In this document: one piece after another, positions 56,357 to 64,000 of the stretch | How the letters are laid out: each line of letters opens with the position of its first letter | Numbering within the stretch: position 1 is the stretch's first letter | NCBI GenBank assembly: GCA_014762505.1 | Contig: JABURS010000037.1 | Location: 1 to 64,000 of the forward strand | DNA from: Chromatiales bacterium | GTDB taxonomy: Bacteria; Pseudomonadota; Gammaproteobacteria; SpSt-1174 | DNA length: 64,000 nucleotides | Reading direction: 5' to 3' | The notes under the pieces: model-generated | Told to the model about the DNA's origin: nothing | The model's database searches: none | The model's input: the letters and a program-made list of their open reading frames with translations, nothing else | Translations under genes and position numbers: made by a program

Positions 56357-57639
56357 TTCGGCTTATCCAGTCCATCGAGCCAACTGGTCAATACCCGATC
56401 CTCTCCATCGCCGGATGGCGCACAACCCCGGTGACGGCATTCGATGGCCAGTTCGCGCAGGCGATAACGTGTTTCCCTCGCCAGTGCATCCAGTTCGGCA
56501 AGCAGCCCGGGGTCTTCTCTGAGCACCTCGAGCCACTCGACGGCATCGACCAGGCGCAGACCAGCGCGGTCCAGGGTTCTCTGCATCGCAGCGAGGCGCT
56601 CGGCAACACGTTGCTGGGCGGGCGTTTCACGCGTCGCGCTGGCCTCCAGGCCTGACTCAATCGCCGCCAGCAGCTCGCCCAGTTCCTTCACCACGCGCTC
56701 AGGGCCTGTCTGTGCCGTGGCGTCGCGGCTCACCGGGCAATGCCGCAAGGCATCGATCAGCACCTTGACCACGCGCGCATCGTATTTTTCCGGCTGCCCC
56801 TTGAGTATCGCCGCCAGACTTTCCCCGTTGCCGCGATCACAGACCGCCACAGCCATCTCCGCCACCGCGAGAATGCGGCCCGGCAGGTCCAGTTGCTCGG
56901 CACGGCGACCACGAGGGTAACCACTGCCATCGAGCCGCTCATGATGCTCGAGAACGGCGCGGCTCACCACGGGATCGTACTCGGGAAACCCGCTGAGCAG
57001 CATGTGGGCGATTACCGGATGCGCCCTCACCTGTCGCTCCTCGCCAGGTGTCAGGGCACGCTTGAGACTGAAGATGTCCGGATCGATATGCAGCTCCCCG
57101 ATGTCGTGCAACAACCCGGCTGTTGCCAGCTCGATACCCAGGGCCGCAGATTCCGGGCCCGCTGCTTCGGCGAGGGCTGCGGCGCAGAGCGACACACGCA
57201 CGGCATGGCGGTAATGACCCGGCAGACGTTCTCGCATCACCGAGAGCTTGTTGGCCATGGCCGGGATCAATGTCATCCTTCCAAGATGGCGCTCGGGCGC
57301 ACCCGGATCGCGCAGGACGCGGACCAGGGCCGCCACCAGTGCATCTTCACGCAGGAGCTCACGCGCCGTGGCGATGAGATCCCCGGGGTGAAGACAGTTC
57401 TCGATGGCAATGCTGTGATCCAGCGGACGAAGCAGCCTGTGCCGGGTCAGCTGCGCAAACACGCGAGGTTCGATACGGCGATCACGCGCGATCAGCTTGA
57501 GCCCGGATTCGCTCAGGATATCTTCGCGTGCACGTACGTCGTGGGTACGGCCCAACTCCGTGACATGGCGAGCATAGACCTCGTCCGGATCGGGCATGCC
57601 GTGCGGCTCCCGGTCGTCTCTGCACTCACTGGTCAGCAT
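56353..57639 (-). CDS. HD-GYP domain cyclic-di-GMP phosphodiesterase
   Basis: 428 residues (an internal ATG at 57597 is another start). N-terminal region about 1-130 not recognised. HD-GYP domain about 135-300 with HD (178-179, GLLHDIGELH), PGEERQVRAHP, and HHERLDGSGYPRG (232 onward), all metal ligands in place. A C-terminal helical part follows (LDRAGLRLVDAVEWLEVL). Hydrolyses c-di-GMP. Coupled by overlap to the P-loop-like gene. Confidence 0.9.
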   Translation of the reverse strand: MLTSECRDDREPHGMPDPDEVYARHVTELGRTHDVRAREDILSESGLKLIARDRRIEPRVFAQLTRHRLLRPLDHSIAIENCLHPGDLIATARELLREDALVAALVRVLRDPGAPERHLGRMTLIPAMANKLSVMRERLPGHYRHAVRVSLCAAALAEAAGPESAALGIELATAGLLHDIGELHIDPDIFSLKRALTPGEERQVRAHPVIAHMLLSGFPEYDPVVSRAVLEHHERLDGSGYPRGRRAEQLDLPGRILAVAEMAVAVCDRGNGESLAAILKGQPEKYDARVVKVLIDALRHCPVSRDATAQTGPERVVKELGELLAAIESGLEASATRETPAQQRVAERLAAMQRTLDRAGLRLVDAVEWLEVLREDPGLLAELDALARETRYRLRELAIECRHRGCAPSGDGEDRVLTSWLDGLDKPK

Positions 57640-57657
57640 GAGGCAAGATGCTCCGAC

Positions 57658-58029
57658 TCAGTCCTTGGTGTAGTAGACGCCGGGGATCCAGCTCTTCTTG
57701 ATCTTCCGGGTCTTCTCGATGTCGACGAGCTGGTCACCGACGAACTTGAATCCGTGCAGGCCGAAGCGCAGCTGGTCGTCGTGTCTCAGCCGCTGGGTAG
57801 CGACCTTCTCCTCGTTGATGAAGGAGCCGTTGGTACTGTCGAGATCGCGCAGCTGGTAGCCGTCGCTCTCCTCCTCGCCGAGGCGCTCGATCACGGCGTG
57901 TCGCCCGCTCACCAGCGGATCGTCGATGTGGATGTCGTTGTCCGGTGCGCGGCCGATGGTGGTCACCGCCTGGTCGAGCGAGAACCTGTGGGTGGCGACG
58001 CCATCGGTCATGAGGATGAGTAGGGCCAT
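57658..58029 (-). CDS. FHA domain protein
   Basis: 123 residues, almost entirely a forkhead-associated domain: IGR (25-27), SGRH (41-44) and STNGSF (65-70) bind phosphothreonine. A short basic tail follows (KTRKIKKSW). It lies 18 bases ahead of the HD-GYP gene. It suggests Ser/Thr phosphorylation input; no Hanks kinase gene is in the window. Confidence 0.92.
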   Translation of the reverse strand: MALLILMTDGVATHRFSLDQAVTTIGRAPDNDIHIDDPLVSGRHAVIERLGEEESDGYQLRDLDSTNGSFINEEKVATQRLRHDDQLRFGLHGFKFVGDQLVDIEKTRKIKKSWIPGVYYTKD

Positions 58030-58050
58030 GCGGGGTTCCTCGGCTGTCCG

Positions 58051-58485
58051 TTATGCCCAGTGATAGAGCTGGATAAGGGCAAGATAACGCAAGCCCTTGC
58101 CGACCGCCATCGCCAGGGCGGCCAGCAGCGGGTTGATGCGCAGCCAGCCGGCGGCCACGCACAGGGCATCGCCGATCAACGGCGCGAAGGCGAACACGAG
58201 TACCGGCCAGCCCCGGCGCTGCAGCAGGACCAGGGCCTGGCGTCGACGGGGATGACGCAGCACGGCCTCTCGACCGAGCCGGCTGACGGCAAGACCCAGC
58301 AGCCAGGAGCTCATGCCGCCCAGGGTATTTCCCAGCGTGGCGAGCAACAGGATGAGGGCCGGATCGACACCGGTATCCAGCGCCGCCAGCACGGTGACCT
58401 CCGAGGCGCCGGGCAGCAGCGTGGCCGAGAGAAAGGCGCTGACGAAGACCGCCAGCGGCGCGCTGCCGGTGTCGAGTGGATTCAA
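58051..58485 (-). CDS. YqaA-like membrane protein
   Basis: About 144 residues if it starts at the TTG at 58485, overlapping the stop of the CoA-binding gene as TTGA. Three to four hydrophobic segments with VFVSAFLSATLLPGASEVTVLAAL, LGNTLGGMSSWLLG and FAPLIGDALCVAAGWLRI, the pattern of the YqaA/DedA (SNARE-associated) group, probably lipid carriers or transport proteins. Start is inferred from frame and overlap. Confidence 0.78.
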   Translation of the reverse strand: MNPLDTGSAPLAVFVSAFLSATLLPGASEVTVLAALDTGVDPALILLLATLGNTLGGMSSWLLGLAVSRLGREAVLRHPRRRQALVLLQRRGWPVLVFAFAPLIGDALCVAAGWLRINPLLAALAMAVGKGLRYLALIQLYHWA

Positions 58486-58859
58486 TGCGCGGGTTCGAAG
58501 CTGCCGTGCTGCAGCATGACGATGGTGCAGGCCTCCTCGTAGGGGATGTGGGCATCCTCCAGGCGCTTGAGCAGGTTGGCGTCCTCGGTGCCCGGGTTGA
58601 TGATCACCCGTCCGGGCCGCGCCTGGATGATGTCGTCGATCAGCGGCTGCACCCGTGCCGGCCCGATGTAGAGCGTGAGGGTGTCGATGGGCCGGTCGAT
58701 GTCCGCCAGACGATGCGCCACGTCGATGCCCTCGATCTTCTCGGCATGGTGATGCACGGGGATGACGTCGTAGCCCTTCTCGCGCAGCAGGCGCAGGGCC
58801 CGGTTGGAATAGCGGTGTGGCTTGGGGCTCGCGCCCATGACGACAACGGTATGTGCCAT
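58482..58859 (-). CDS. CoA-binding domain protein
   Basis: 125 residues from the ATG at 58859, with a strong GGGAGG. Rossmann-type CoA-binding domain: VVVMGASPKPHRYSNRA, VIPVHHHAEKIEG, VIINPGTED, and the late cysteine EACTIVML. Family members (YccU-like) bind CoA; the biological role is unclear. Confidence 0.88.
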   Translation of the reverse strand: MAHTVVVMGASPKPHRYSNRALRLLREKGYDVIPVHHHAEKIEGIDVAHRLADIDRPIDTLTLYIGPARVQPLIDDIIQARPGRVIINPGTEDANLLKRLEDAHIPYEEACTIVMLQHGSFEPAH

Positions 58860-58882
58860 GACAAACCTCCCTGGTCGTTTGG

Positions 58883-59362
58883 TTAATGTGCCGGAACGGC
58901 GCCGAGCAGGTCTTCGCGTGCCGCCTGCCGCCACGCCGCTGCGGTGACCTGCCAGTCACCGTCGCGCAGCTGCCAGGCGAGGTCAAGCCGGTGTACGTCG
59001 GCCCGCAGCATGAAGGCATTGGCCTCGTTGATCGGCTGGGCGGCCATGGCCACGAACAGGGTGCTGCTCGCCTCGGTCTCCTGCACCCGGATCGCGTCCA
59101 CCCGCACCAGCAGGTGCACCGACTGATAGCGCAGGAACAGTCCACGCAGGTAGTTGCGCAGGTCCTCCGGCCTGTGGCCACGCTCGTCGCGGTAGTCGGG
59201 CGCGACGAAGGCCATCACGTCACCGGTGTCGCGCGCCTCGGCCGCCTGCTCGGCCTCGGCGATCAGGCCGCGGATCACTTCCTCGGGCGTGGGCTCGGCG
59301 CCACAGCCGGCCAGCAGCCCGGCCAGGGACAGCCCCAGCAGGGTCGCGGCCATGCCGCGCAT
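58883..59362 (-). CDS. Putative lipoprotein with NTF2/SnoaL-like fold
   Basis: 159 residues. Lipobox LLAGC near residue 20; mature part resembles nuclear-transport-factor-2-like folds (DVMAFVAPDYRDERGHRPEDLRNYL, WQLRDGDWQVTAAAW). The start ATG overlaps the stop of the helical-repeat gene by one base (TGATG). Probably periplasmic; unknown ligand. Confidence 0.75.
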   Translation of the reverse strand: MRGMAATLLGLSLAGLLAGCGAEPTPEEVIRGLIAEAEQAAEARDTGDVMAFVAPDYRDERGHRPEDLRNYLRGLFLRYQSVHLLVRVDAIRVQETEASSTLFVAMAAQPINEANAFMLRADVHRLDLAWQLRDGDWQVTAAAWRQAAREDLLGAVPAH

Positions 59363-60549
59363 CACTGCCCCCGGGCCCACTCGCGGAAGGCGGCGGAACG
59401 CCCGAAGGCTTGGTAGCCGTCCAGCGAGGCCAGCTGCTCGACGTCGAATTCGTAGGCGAAACGCTGCTCCAGCACCTCGAGGTCGGTCACGGCGGCCTCG
59501 AAGCGTCCCTGGTTGACGTTGGCCTGCAGGCGCGTCCAGTAGGGTTCCTCGTAGTCGGCATCGCCGTCGATGGCGCGCTGCGCCCAGGTGAGCGCCTTGG
59601 CATCGTCCTCGGCCAGCAGATAGATGTTGGCCCGCATGCCATCGATGGCGGCATCGCCACCGGTGTAACGGTTGAGGTTGTCCAGGGCCTCGTGGGCACG
59701 CGCCCACTCGCCGTTGTAGAGGTAGTGGTCGACCAGCAGCAGGGCCATCTCGGGGCGATCGCCGAACTGCTGCGCGGCCGCCGCCAGGGCCTCGCGATAG
59801 GCCTGCTCGTCGCCGCTGCTGTTGGCGTTGAACACGCGCAGCAGGACCATGATGCGCGAGTCGCGCACCTTCGGCGTGAGTTTCTCGTAGCCCGCCAGCC
59901 ATTCGTCGAAGCGACGCTCGCGCTGCAGGCGCGCGAGCTCGAGGAACTGACTCACCGTCTTGTCGTCGGCCTTGTTGATGCCGAAGACGCGCTCCAGGGC
60001 CCCGCGGTCCAGCGGCAACGCCACCAGCAGGGCCTGGCGCACGGCTTCGCTGTAGGTCTGGGCGCTGGCGTGGTCGTACCAGTCGACGATCCGCAGCTCG
60101 CCGCCCTGTTCCAGGGTCTCGAGCTCCATGTAGTTCAGTCCCTCGTCACCCAGGTCGACGCGGTACAGCAGGGCCAGGTTGCCGTTGCGCTCGCGCGCGC
60201 GCAGGTACTTGAAGGCGTAGTCGTCGCTCATGCGCTGCAGCACCGCCTCGCCGACCTGCGACAGGCCCTGGCGCATGCCGTCACGCACCTGCTCGAGCTC
60301 CCGGCTCTCGGGCAGGCCGTTCAAAACGCGCGCCAGGAAGCGCTCCTGGTCGAAGGCCCGGTTGAACAGCGCCGTTTCGCCGGCATTGAGGCCGGCCTCG
60401 AGCTCGCGCGCAAACTGTTCGTGTCCCGCGGTGTCCTGCTGGCCGGCGGCTGCCGGACTGGACAGCACGAGGCCGCTACCGGTATCGGCGTGCAGGGTGG
60501 CCAGCGGCAGGGCCGCAAGCAGCACGGCGGTGAGTACGAGGTGACGCAT
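59362..60549 (-). CDS. Exported helical-repeat (TPR-like) protein
   Basis: 395 residues with a signal peptide (1-21). The N-terminal half has a domain with DDYAFKYLRARE and LNYMELETLEQGGELRIVDWYDHAS; the C-terminal half shows TPR-like repeats (RPEMALLLVDHYLYNGEWARAHEAL, ALTWAQRAIDGDADYEEPYW). Probably periplasmic. Function unknown; coupled to the lipoprotein gene. Confidence 0.75.
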   Translation of the reverse strand: MRHLVLTAVLLAALPLATLHADTGSGLVLSSPAAAGQQDTAGHEQFARELEAGLNAGETALFNRAFDQERFLARVLNGLPESRELEQVRDGMRQGLSQVGEAVLQRMSDDYAFKYLRARERNGNLALLYRVDLGDEGLNYMELETLEQGGELRIVDWYDHASAQTYSEAVRQALLVALPLDRGALERVFGINKADDKTVSQFLELARLQRERRFDEWLAGYEKLTPKVRDSRIMVLLRVFNANSSGDEQAYREALAAAAQQFGDRPEMALLLVDHYLYNGEWARAHEALDNLNRYTGGDAAIDGMRANIYLLAEDDAKALTWAQRAIDGDADYEEPYWTRLQANVNQGRFEAAVTDLEVLEQRFAYEFDVEQLASLDGYQAFGRSAAFREWARGQ

Positions 60550-60588
60550 CGGGTCTCTCCCTGATGAAGTGAAGTCAGGCAGCCCGCC

Positions 60589-61224
60589 TCATGGCTGGCT
60601 GCGTTTGCTGTTGAGCCACTGGATCACGGTCTTCCACTGCTCGCGGTCGACCTGGGTGGCGGCCGGCCCGAGCTCGAAGATGCCGAGCCCGCGTTCCGCG
60701 GCACGGATGTAGTTCATGCTGTCGCGCAGGTGGCCGACCACCGGCACCTTGAGCTTGCCGAGAAAGGCCTCCAGCTCGTGGTAGATGTTGGTGTACTCGC
60801 GCACCCGGTTGGCGACCAGCGCGATCTTCGCCTGTTTCTTCGTGACGCGTGCGCTGCCCTTGATGGTCTCGACGAAGGCCGCGGCCGCGCGCATGTCGAT
60901 GGGCGAGGGCAGCACCGGGATCAGGATGGTCTCGGCCTTGCGCAGCAGGTTGGCGAGGTCGCGCCCGTGCACCGCAGCCGGCGGGTCCATGATGACGATC
61001 TCGGTATCGCGCGTCGGGCGCAACGTGCCCTTCCACGCCGCCATCCCCTGGATGTGTGGCCGGCCCTTGGAACGGGCCTTGAGCCAGTCCAGGCTCGAAC
61101 CCTGCGGGTCGTAATCGGCCAGCATCACCTGCTTGCCCTTGCTCGCGTAGTAGCTGGCGAGGTTGGTGGCGAGCGTGGTCTTGCCGGACCCGCCCTTGGC
61201 GTTCAGGACCATGATATGGCGCAT
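60589..61224 (-). CDS. Orphan ParA/MinD-like ATPase
   Basis: 211 residues with the deviant Walker A KGGSGKTT at 9-17, DYDPQGSSLDWL (Walker A-prime) and VIMDPPAAVHG (Walker B). No ParB, parS or MinC gene is adjacent. Such solitary ParA proteins position large cargo such as chemosensory arrays, carboxysomes or flagella. First of a run with the helical-repeat and lipoprotein genes. GGAGGGAG lies before the ATG. Confidence 0.9.
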   Translation of the reverse strand: MRHIMVLNAKGGSGKTTLATNLASYYASKGKQVMLADYDPQGSSLDWLKARSKGRPHIQGMAAWKGTLRPTRDTEIVIMDPPAAVHGRDLANLLRKAETILIPVLPSPIDMRAAAAFVETIKGSARVTKKQAKIALVANRVREYTNIYHELEAFLGKLKVPVVGHLRDSMNYIRAAERGLGIFELGPAATQVDREQWKTVIQWLNSKRSQP

Positions 61225-61319
61225 GCGACTCCCTCCTTCGTTTCAGGACAACACCATGAGCTTAGCCGCCGACCGGCGACTGCGCGCGAGCTGTCGGGGG
61301 AGCGCTGGCCGGCGACGTG

Positions 61320-62786
61320 TCAGTCGATGCCGAGCGTCTCCCAGATGGCGTCGACGCGGGCCTTCACGTCGGCGTCCATCACGATGGGTCTGCCCCATTC
61401 ACGATCCGTCTCGCCCGGCCACTTGTTGGTGGCGTCCAGCCCCATCTTGGAGCCCAGGCCCGAGACCGGTGAGGCGAAGTCGAGGTAATCGATGGGCGTG
61501 TTCTCCACCAGCACCGTGTCGCGCGCGGGGTCCATGCGCGTGGTGATGGCCCAGATCACGTCCTGCCAGTCGCGCGTGTTGACGTCTTCGTCGACCACGA
61601 TAACGAACTTGGTATACATGAACTGGCGCAGGAAGGACCATACGCCCATCATCACGCGCTTGGCGTGACCGGGGTATTGTTTGCGCATGCTCACCACCGC
61701 GAGCCGATAAGAACAGCCCTCCGGCGGCAGATAGAAATCGGTGATCTCCGGAAACTGCTTCTGCAGGATGGGCACGAACACTTCGTTGAGCGCCACGCCG
61801 AGGATGGCGGGCTCGTCCGGCGGGCGGCCGGTGTAGGTGCTGTGGTAGATCGGCTCCCTGCGCTGGGTGATGCGCTCGATGGTGAACACGGGAAACGCAT
61901 CCACCTCGTTGTAGTAGCCGGTGTGATCGCCGAAGGGCCCCTCGGGGGCCATGTCGTCCGGGTGGATCACGCCCTCCAGTACGATCTCGGCCGAGGCCGG
62001 GACCAGCAGGTCGTTGCCCACGCATTTCACCAGCTCGGTGCGTGAGCCGCGCAACAGGCCGGCGAAGGCATGCTCGGAGAGGCTGTCGGGCACCGGGGTG
62101 ACGGCGCCGAGGATGGTGGCCGGGTCGGCACCCAGCGCTACCGAGATCGGGAATGGCTCTCCCGGGTGTTCCTGCTGCCAGTCGCGAAAGTCCAGCGCGC
62201 CGCCACGATGCGAGAGCCAGCGCATGATCACGCGGTTCTTGCCGATCACCTGCTGGCGGTAGATGCCCATGTTCTGCCGCGACTTCAGCGGCCCCTTCGT
62301 CACCACCAGTCCCCAGGTGATGAGCGGACCGGCATCGCCGGGCCAGCAGGTCTGCACCGGGATGCGGCCGAGGTCCACGTCATCGCCCTCGATCACCACC
62401 TCCTGGCAGGGCGCCTTCTTCACCGTCTTCGGCGCCATGTCCAGCACCTTCTTGAAGATCGGCAGCGTCTTCCAGGCCTCCTTCATGCCCCTGGGCGGAT
62501 CGGGTTCCTTGAGGAAGGCGAGCAGCCTGCCGACCTCGCGCAGGGCCTCCACCGAGTCCTCGCCCATGCCCAGGGCGACACGCCGCGGCGTGCCGAAGAG
62601 GTTGCCGAGCACGGGCATGTCATGGCCCTTGGGGTTCTCGAACAGCAGCGCCGGACCGCCCGCGCGCAGGGTACGGTCGCAGATCTCGGTCATCTCCAGC
62701 CTCGGATCGACCTCGGCGGTGATGCGCTTCAGTTCGCCCTGCTTCTCGAGCAGCTCGATGAAGTCGCGCAGGTCACGGTATTTCAT
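61320..62786 (-). CDS. ubiD: 4-hydroxy-3-polyprenylbenzoate decarboxylase UbiD
   Basis: 488 residues, matching E. coli UbiD (497). Uses prenylated FMN made by UbiX to decarboxylate the ubiquinone precursor. Seen: [16 protein letters not shown], the prFMN-site stretch [19 protein letters not shown], the [15 protein letters not shown] motif with the E/D/E catalytic region, and [12 protein letters not shown]. Starts 9 bases after xthA. Confidence 0.97.
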   Translation of the reverse strand: MKYRDLRDFIELLEKQGELKRITAEVDPRLEMTEICDRTLRAGGPALLFENPKGHDMPVLGNLFGTPRRVALGMGEDSVEALREVGRLLAFLKEPDPPRGMKEAWKTLPIFKKVLDMAPKTVKKAPCQEVVIEGDDVDLGRIPVQTCWPGDAGPLITWGLVVTKGPLKSRQNMGIYRQQVIGKNRVIMRWLSHRGGALDFRDWQQEHPGEPFPISVALGADPATILGAVTPVPDSLSEHAFAGLLRGSRTELVKCVGNDLLVPASAEIVLEGVIHPDDMAPEGPFGDHTGYYNEVDAFPVFTIERITQRREPIYHSTYTGRPPDEPAILGVALNEVFVPILQKQFPEITDFYLPPEGCSYRLAVVSMRKQYPGHAKRVMMGVWSFLRQFMYTKFVIVVDEDVNTRDWQDVIWAITTRMDPARDTVLVENTPIDYLDFASPVSGLGSKMGLDATNKWPGETDREWGRPIVMDADVKARVDAIWETLGID

Positions 62787-62795
62787 GACATCGCC

Positions 62796-63563
62796 CTAGA
62801 GGTCGAACTCGGCCACGGCCGGGGCGTGGTCGGAGGGGCGTTCGAGGCGGCGGGGCGCAATATCGATGTAACTGCCCGTGCACTTCTCGGCCAGGGGCCT
62901 GCTCGCCAGCACCAGGTCGATACGCAGGCCGGCGTTGCGGCGAAAGCCGGCGGCGCGGTAGTCCCACCAGCTGAAGGTGTTCGCCTCCTGCTCGAAGCGG
63001 CGGAAGGTGTCGACGAAGCCCAGGTCCAGAATCTTCTGCAGCGCCTGGCGTTCCGGTGTGGAACAGAGGATCTTCTCGTGCCAGCGCACGGGATCGTGCA
63101 CGTCCGCATCAGTGGGGGCGATGTTGAAGTCGCCCATCACCACGTAGCGCTCGTGGTGCTGCATGTCCTGCGCGATGTAGTCGGTGACGCGCTGCAGCCA
63201 GTCGAGCTTGTAGGCGAATTTCTCCGACCCCACCTCCTGGCCGTTGACCACGTAGAGGTTGAGCACCCGCACGCCGTCGATCGTCGCCCCGAGGATGCGC
63301 CGCTGCGGATCGTCGAGATGGGGCACGTCGGTGATGACGTCCTCGATCGGCGTGCGGCTCAGTACAGCCACGCCGTTGTAGGTCTTCTGCCCGGCGTAGG
63401 CGACCTCGTAACCGGCCGCGCGGATCTCCTCGACGGGAAAGGCGTCGTCGGTGAGCTTGGTCTCCTGGATGCCCAGCACGTCAGGCCTGGTCTCGGCCAG
63501 CCAGTCCAGCACCTGGGGCAGGCGCACGCGCAGGGAATTGACGTTCCAGCTTGCGATCTTCAT
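62796..63563 (-). CDS. xthA: Exodeoxyribonuclease III (AP endonuclease)
   Basis: 255 residues. Base-excision repair: cleaves at abasic sites and trims 3' ends. EEP fold motifs: ASWNVNSLRVRL, GIQETKLTD, GDFNIAPTDADVHD, and the closing SDHAPAVAEF with catalytic D and H. Upstream of ubiD in one unit. Confidence 0.96.
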   Translation of the reverse strand: MKIASWNVNSLRVRLPQVLDWLAETRPDVLGIQETKLTDDAFPVEEIRAAGYEVAYAGQKTYNGVAVLSRTPIEDVITDVPHLDDPQRRILGATIDGVRVLNLYVVNGQEVGSEKFAYKLDWLQRVTDYIAQDMQHHERYVVMGDFNIAPTDADVHDPVRWHEKILCSTPERQALQKILDLGFVDTFRRFEQEANTFSWWDYRAAGFRRNAGLRIDLVLASRPLAEKCTGSYIDIAPRRLERPSDHAPAVAEFDL

Positions 63564-63626
63564 GACGTTTTTGTGTTCTTGTCGTTTGTTGCTACCCGGT
63601 CGACTGTTGCCCGACCGGCCGGGTCC

Positions 63627-64000
63627 TCACTCGCCCAGGCTCAGGCCGAAGAAGCGCTGGCGCATGCGCCGCTCGTGGCGCCTGCCGCCCAGCCAGATAC
63701 CGAGCAGGAACAGGAGCACCGTGGCTGCGCCGAACAGACCGAGCAGGGCCGGGTCGTTGAGCAGGCGATGGATCACGTTGCGCCTCGCGGCGCGGTAGCC
63801 CGCCAGCTCGGTCTCCAGCGCGTTGATGCTCTGATTGGCGGCCTCCAGGCTCTCCCGCAGGCGAGTGTGCACGGCATCGGTGTCGGCGTACTCGGCACGC
63901 AGCTCCTCGATGCGTGCCTCGGCCGCCAGCCGTGCCGCCTCGGTTTCGGCGACGATGAGTGCGGCCGGCTTGTCCTTGACGAGGAAGGCCGCCTTCACCC
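63627..64000 (-). CDS. 3' part of a coiled-coil membrane-anchored protein (incomplete)
   Basis: The frame is open to the right edge, so the N-terminal part is outside the window. About 124 residues are visible: a coiled coil (AEARIEELRAEYADTD, ESLEAANQSINALETELA) then one membrane helix (LLGLFGAATVLLFLLGIWLGG) and a short basic tail. This tail layout occurs in SH3-domain anchor proteins but cannot be confirmed. Confidence 0.65.
   Translation of the reverse strand, partial: VKAAFLVKDKPAALIVAETEAARLAAEARIEELRAEYADTDAVHTRLRESLEAANQSINALETELAGYRAARRNVIHRLLNDPALLGLFGAATVLLFLLGIWLGGRRHERRMRQRFFGLSLGE

Overview
The window reads as chromosome of a GC-rich gammaproteobacterium that oxidises reduced sulfur compounds, probably close to the purple-sulfur/Ectothiorhodospira-type lineages. 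Evidence for this: soxYZ and a tusA-type sulfurtransferase; gammaproteobacterial gene orders dapF-DUF484-xerC, hslVU, ubiE-ubiJ-ubiB and argH/algZ-algR-hemC-hemD-hemX-hemY; and an aerobic quinone, heme and class Ia ribonucleotide reductase gene set. I see no tRNA, rRNA, insertion sequence, prophage or CRISPR array. Almost everything is housekeeping except the left 14 kb.

Region 1-14.2 kb is the accessory part. On the minus strand a two-partner secretion locus runs tpsB (outer-membrane pore), then a 2,921-residue filamentous haemagglutinin-like exoprotein, then a lipoprotein gene joined to it by a 4-base ATGA overlap, then a second lipoprotein gene. The exoprotein ends in an alpha/beta-hydrolase (lipase-like) domain with a G-H-S-Q-G elbow. 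The last third of the exoprotein gene and both lipoprotein genes are visibly AT-richer than everything else. I read this as a contact-delivered lipase toxin with a periplasmic lipoprotein immunity partner, grafted onto a resident exoprotein stalk. Divergent from tpsB are a small outer-membrane barrel and a periplasmic PpiC-type isomerase, which could serve the secretion system; a perfect 15-bp palindrome sits between the two transcription units.

Region 14.2-28.4 kb: tusA; dapF-DUF484-xerC; hslVU; two methyltransferases; a DUF971 gene; ubiE-ubiJ-ubiB; sdaA; a VOC protein; and lptM-lysA-DUF1289. The lysine genes dapF and lysA are about 11 kb apart on opposite strands. A REP doublet lies between a methyltransferase gene and sdaA.

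Region 28.5-33 kb: a membrane histidine kinase and a sigma54-type response regulator directly upstream of soxY-soxZ. The soxY leader carries a near-consensus -24/-12 (sigma54) promoter, two spaced TGCA-N3-TGCA sites at activator distance and a 17-bp palindrome, so the two-component pair very probably drives the sulfur-carrier genes.

Region 33-46.3 kb: an esterase, a small conserved gene, argH, an AlgZ/AlgR-type two-component pair, the heme genes hemC-hemD-hemX-hemY, and nrdA-nrdB. nrdAB is preceded by a cobalamin riboswitch with an apparent ribosome-site-masking hairpin. Region 46.3-49.7 kb has divergent metR and metE. Two B12-independent enzymes are therefore side by side, which fits a cell that also owns B12-dependent alternatives elsewhere.

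Region 49.7-64 kb: a ferredoxin-type flavin reductase, an epimerase-like protein, a periplasmic-sensor GGDEF-EAL protein, then a long minus-strand series (HD-GYP phosphodiesterase, degenerate P-loop protein, MscS channel; FHA protein; CoA-binding protein, YqaA-like membrane protein; lipoprotein, helical-repeat protein, orphan ParA-type ATPase), then ubiD and xthA, and the 3' end of a coiled-coil membrane protein that leaves the window.
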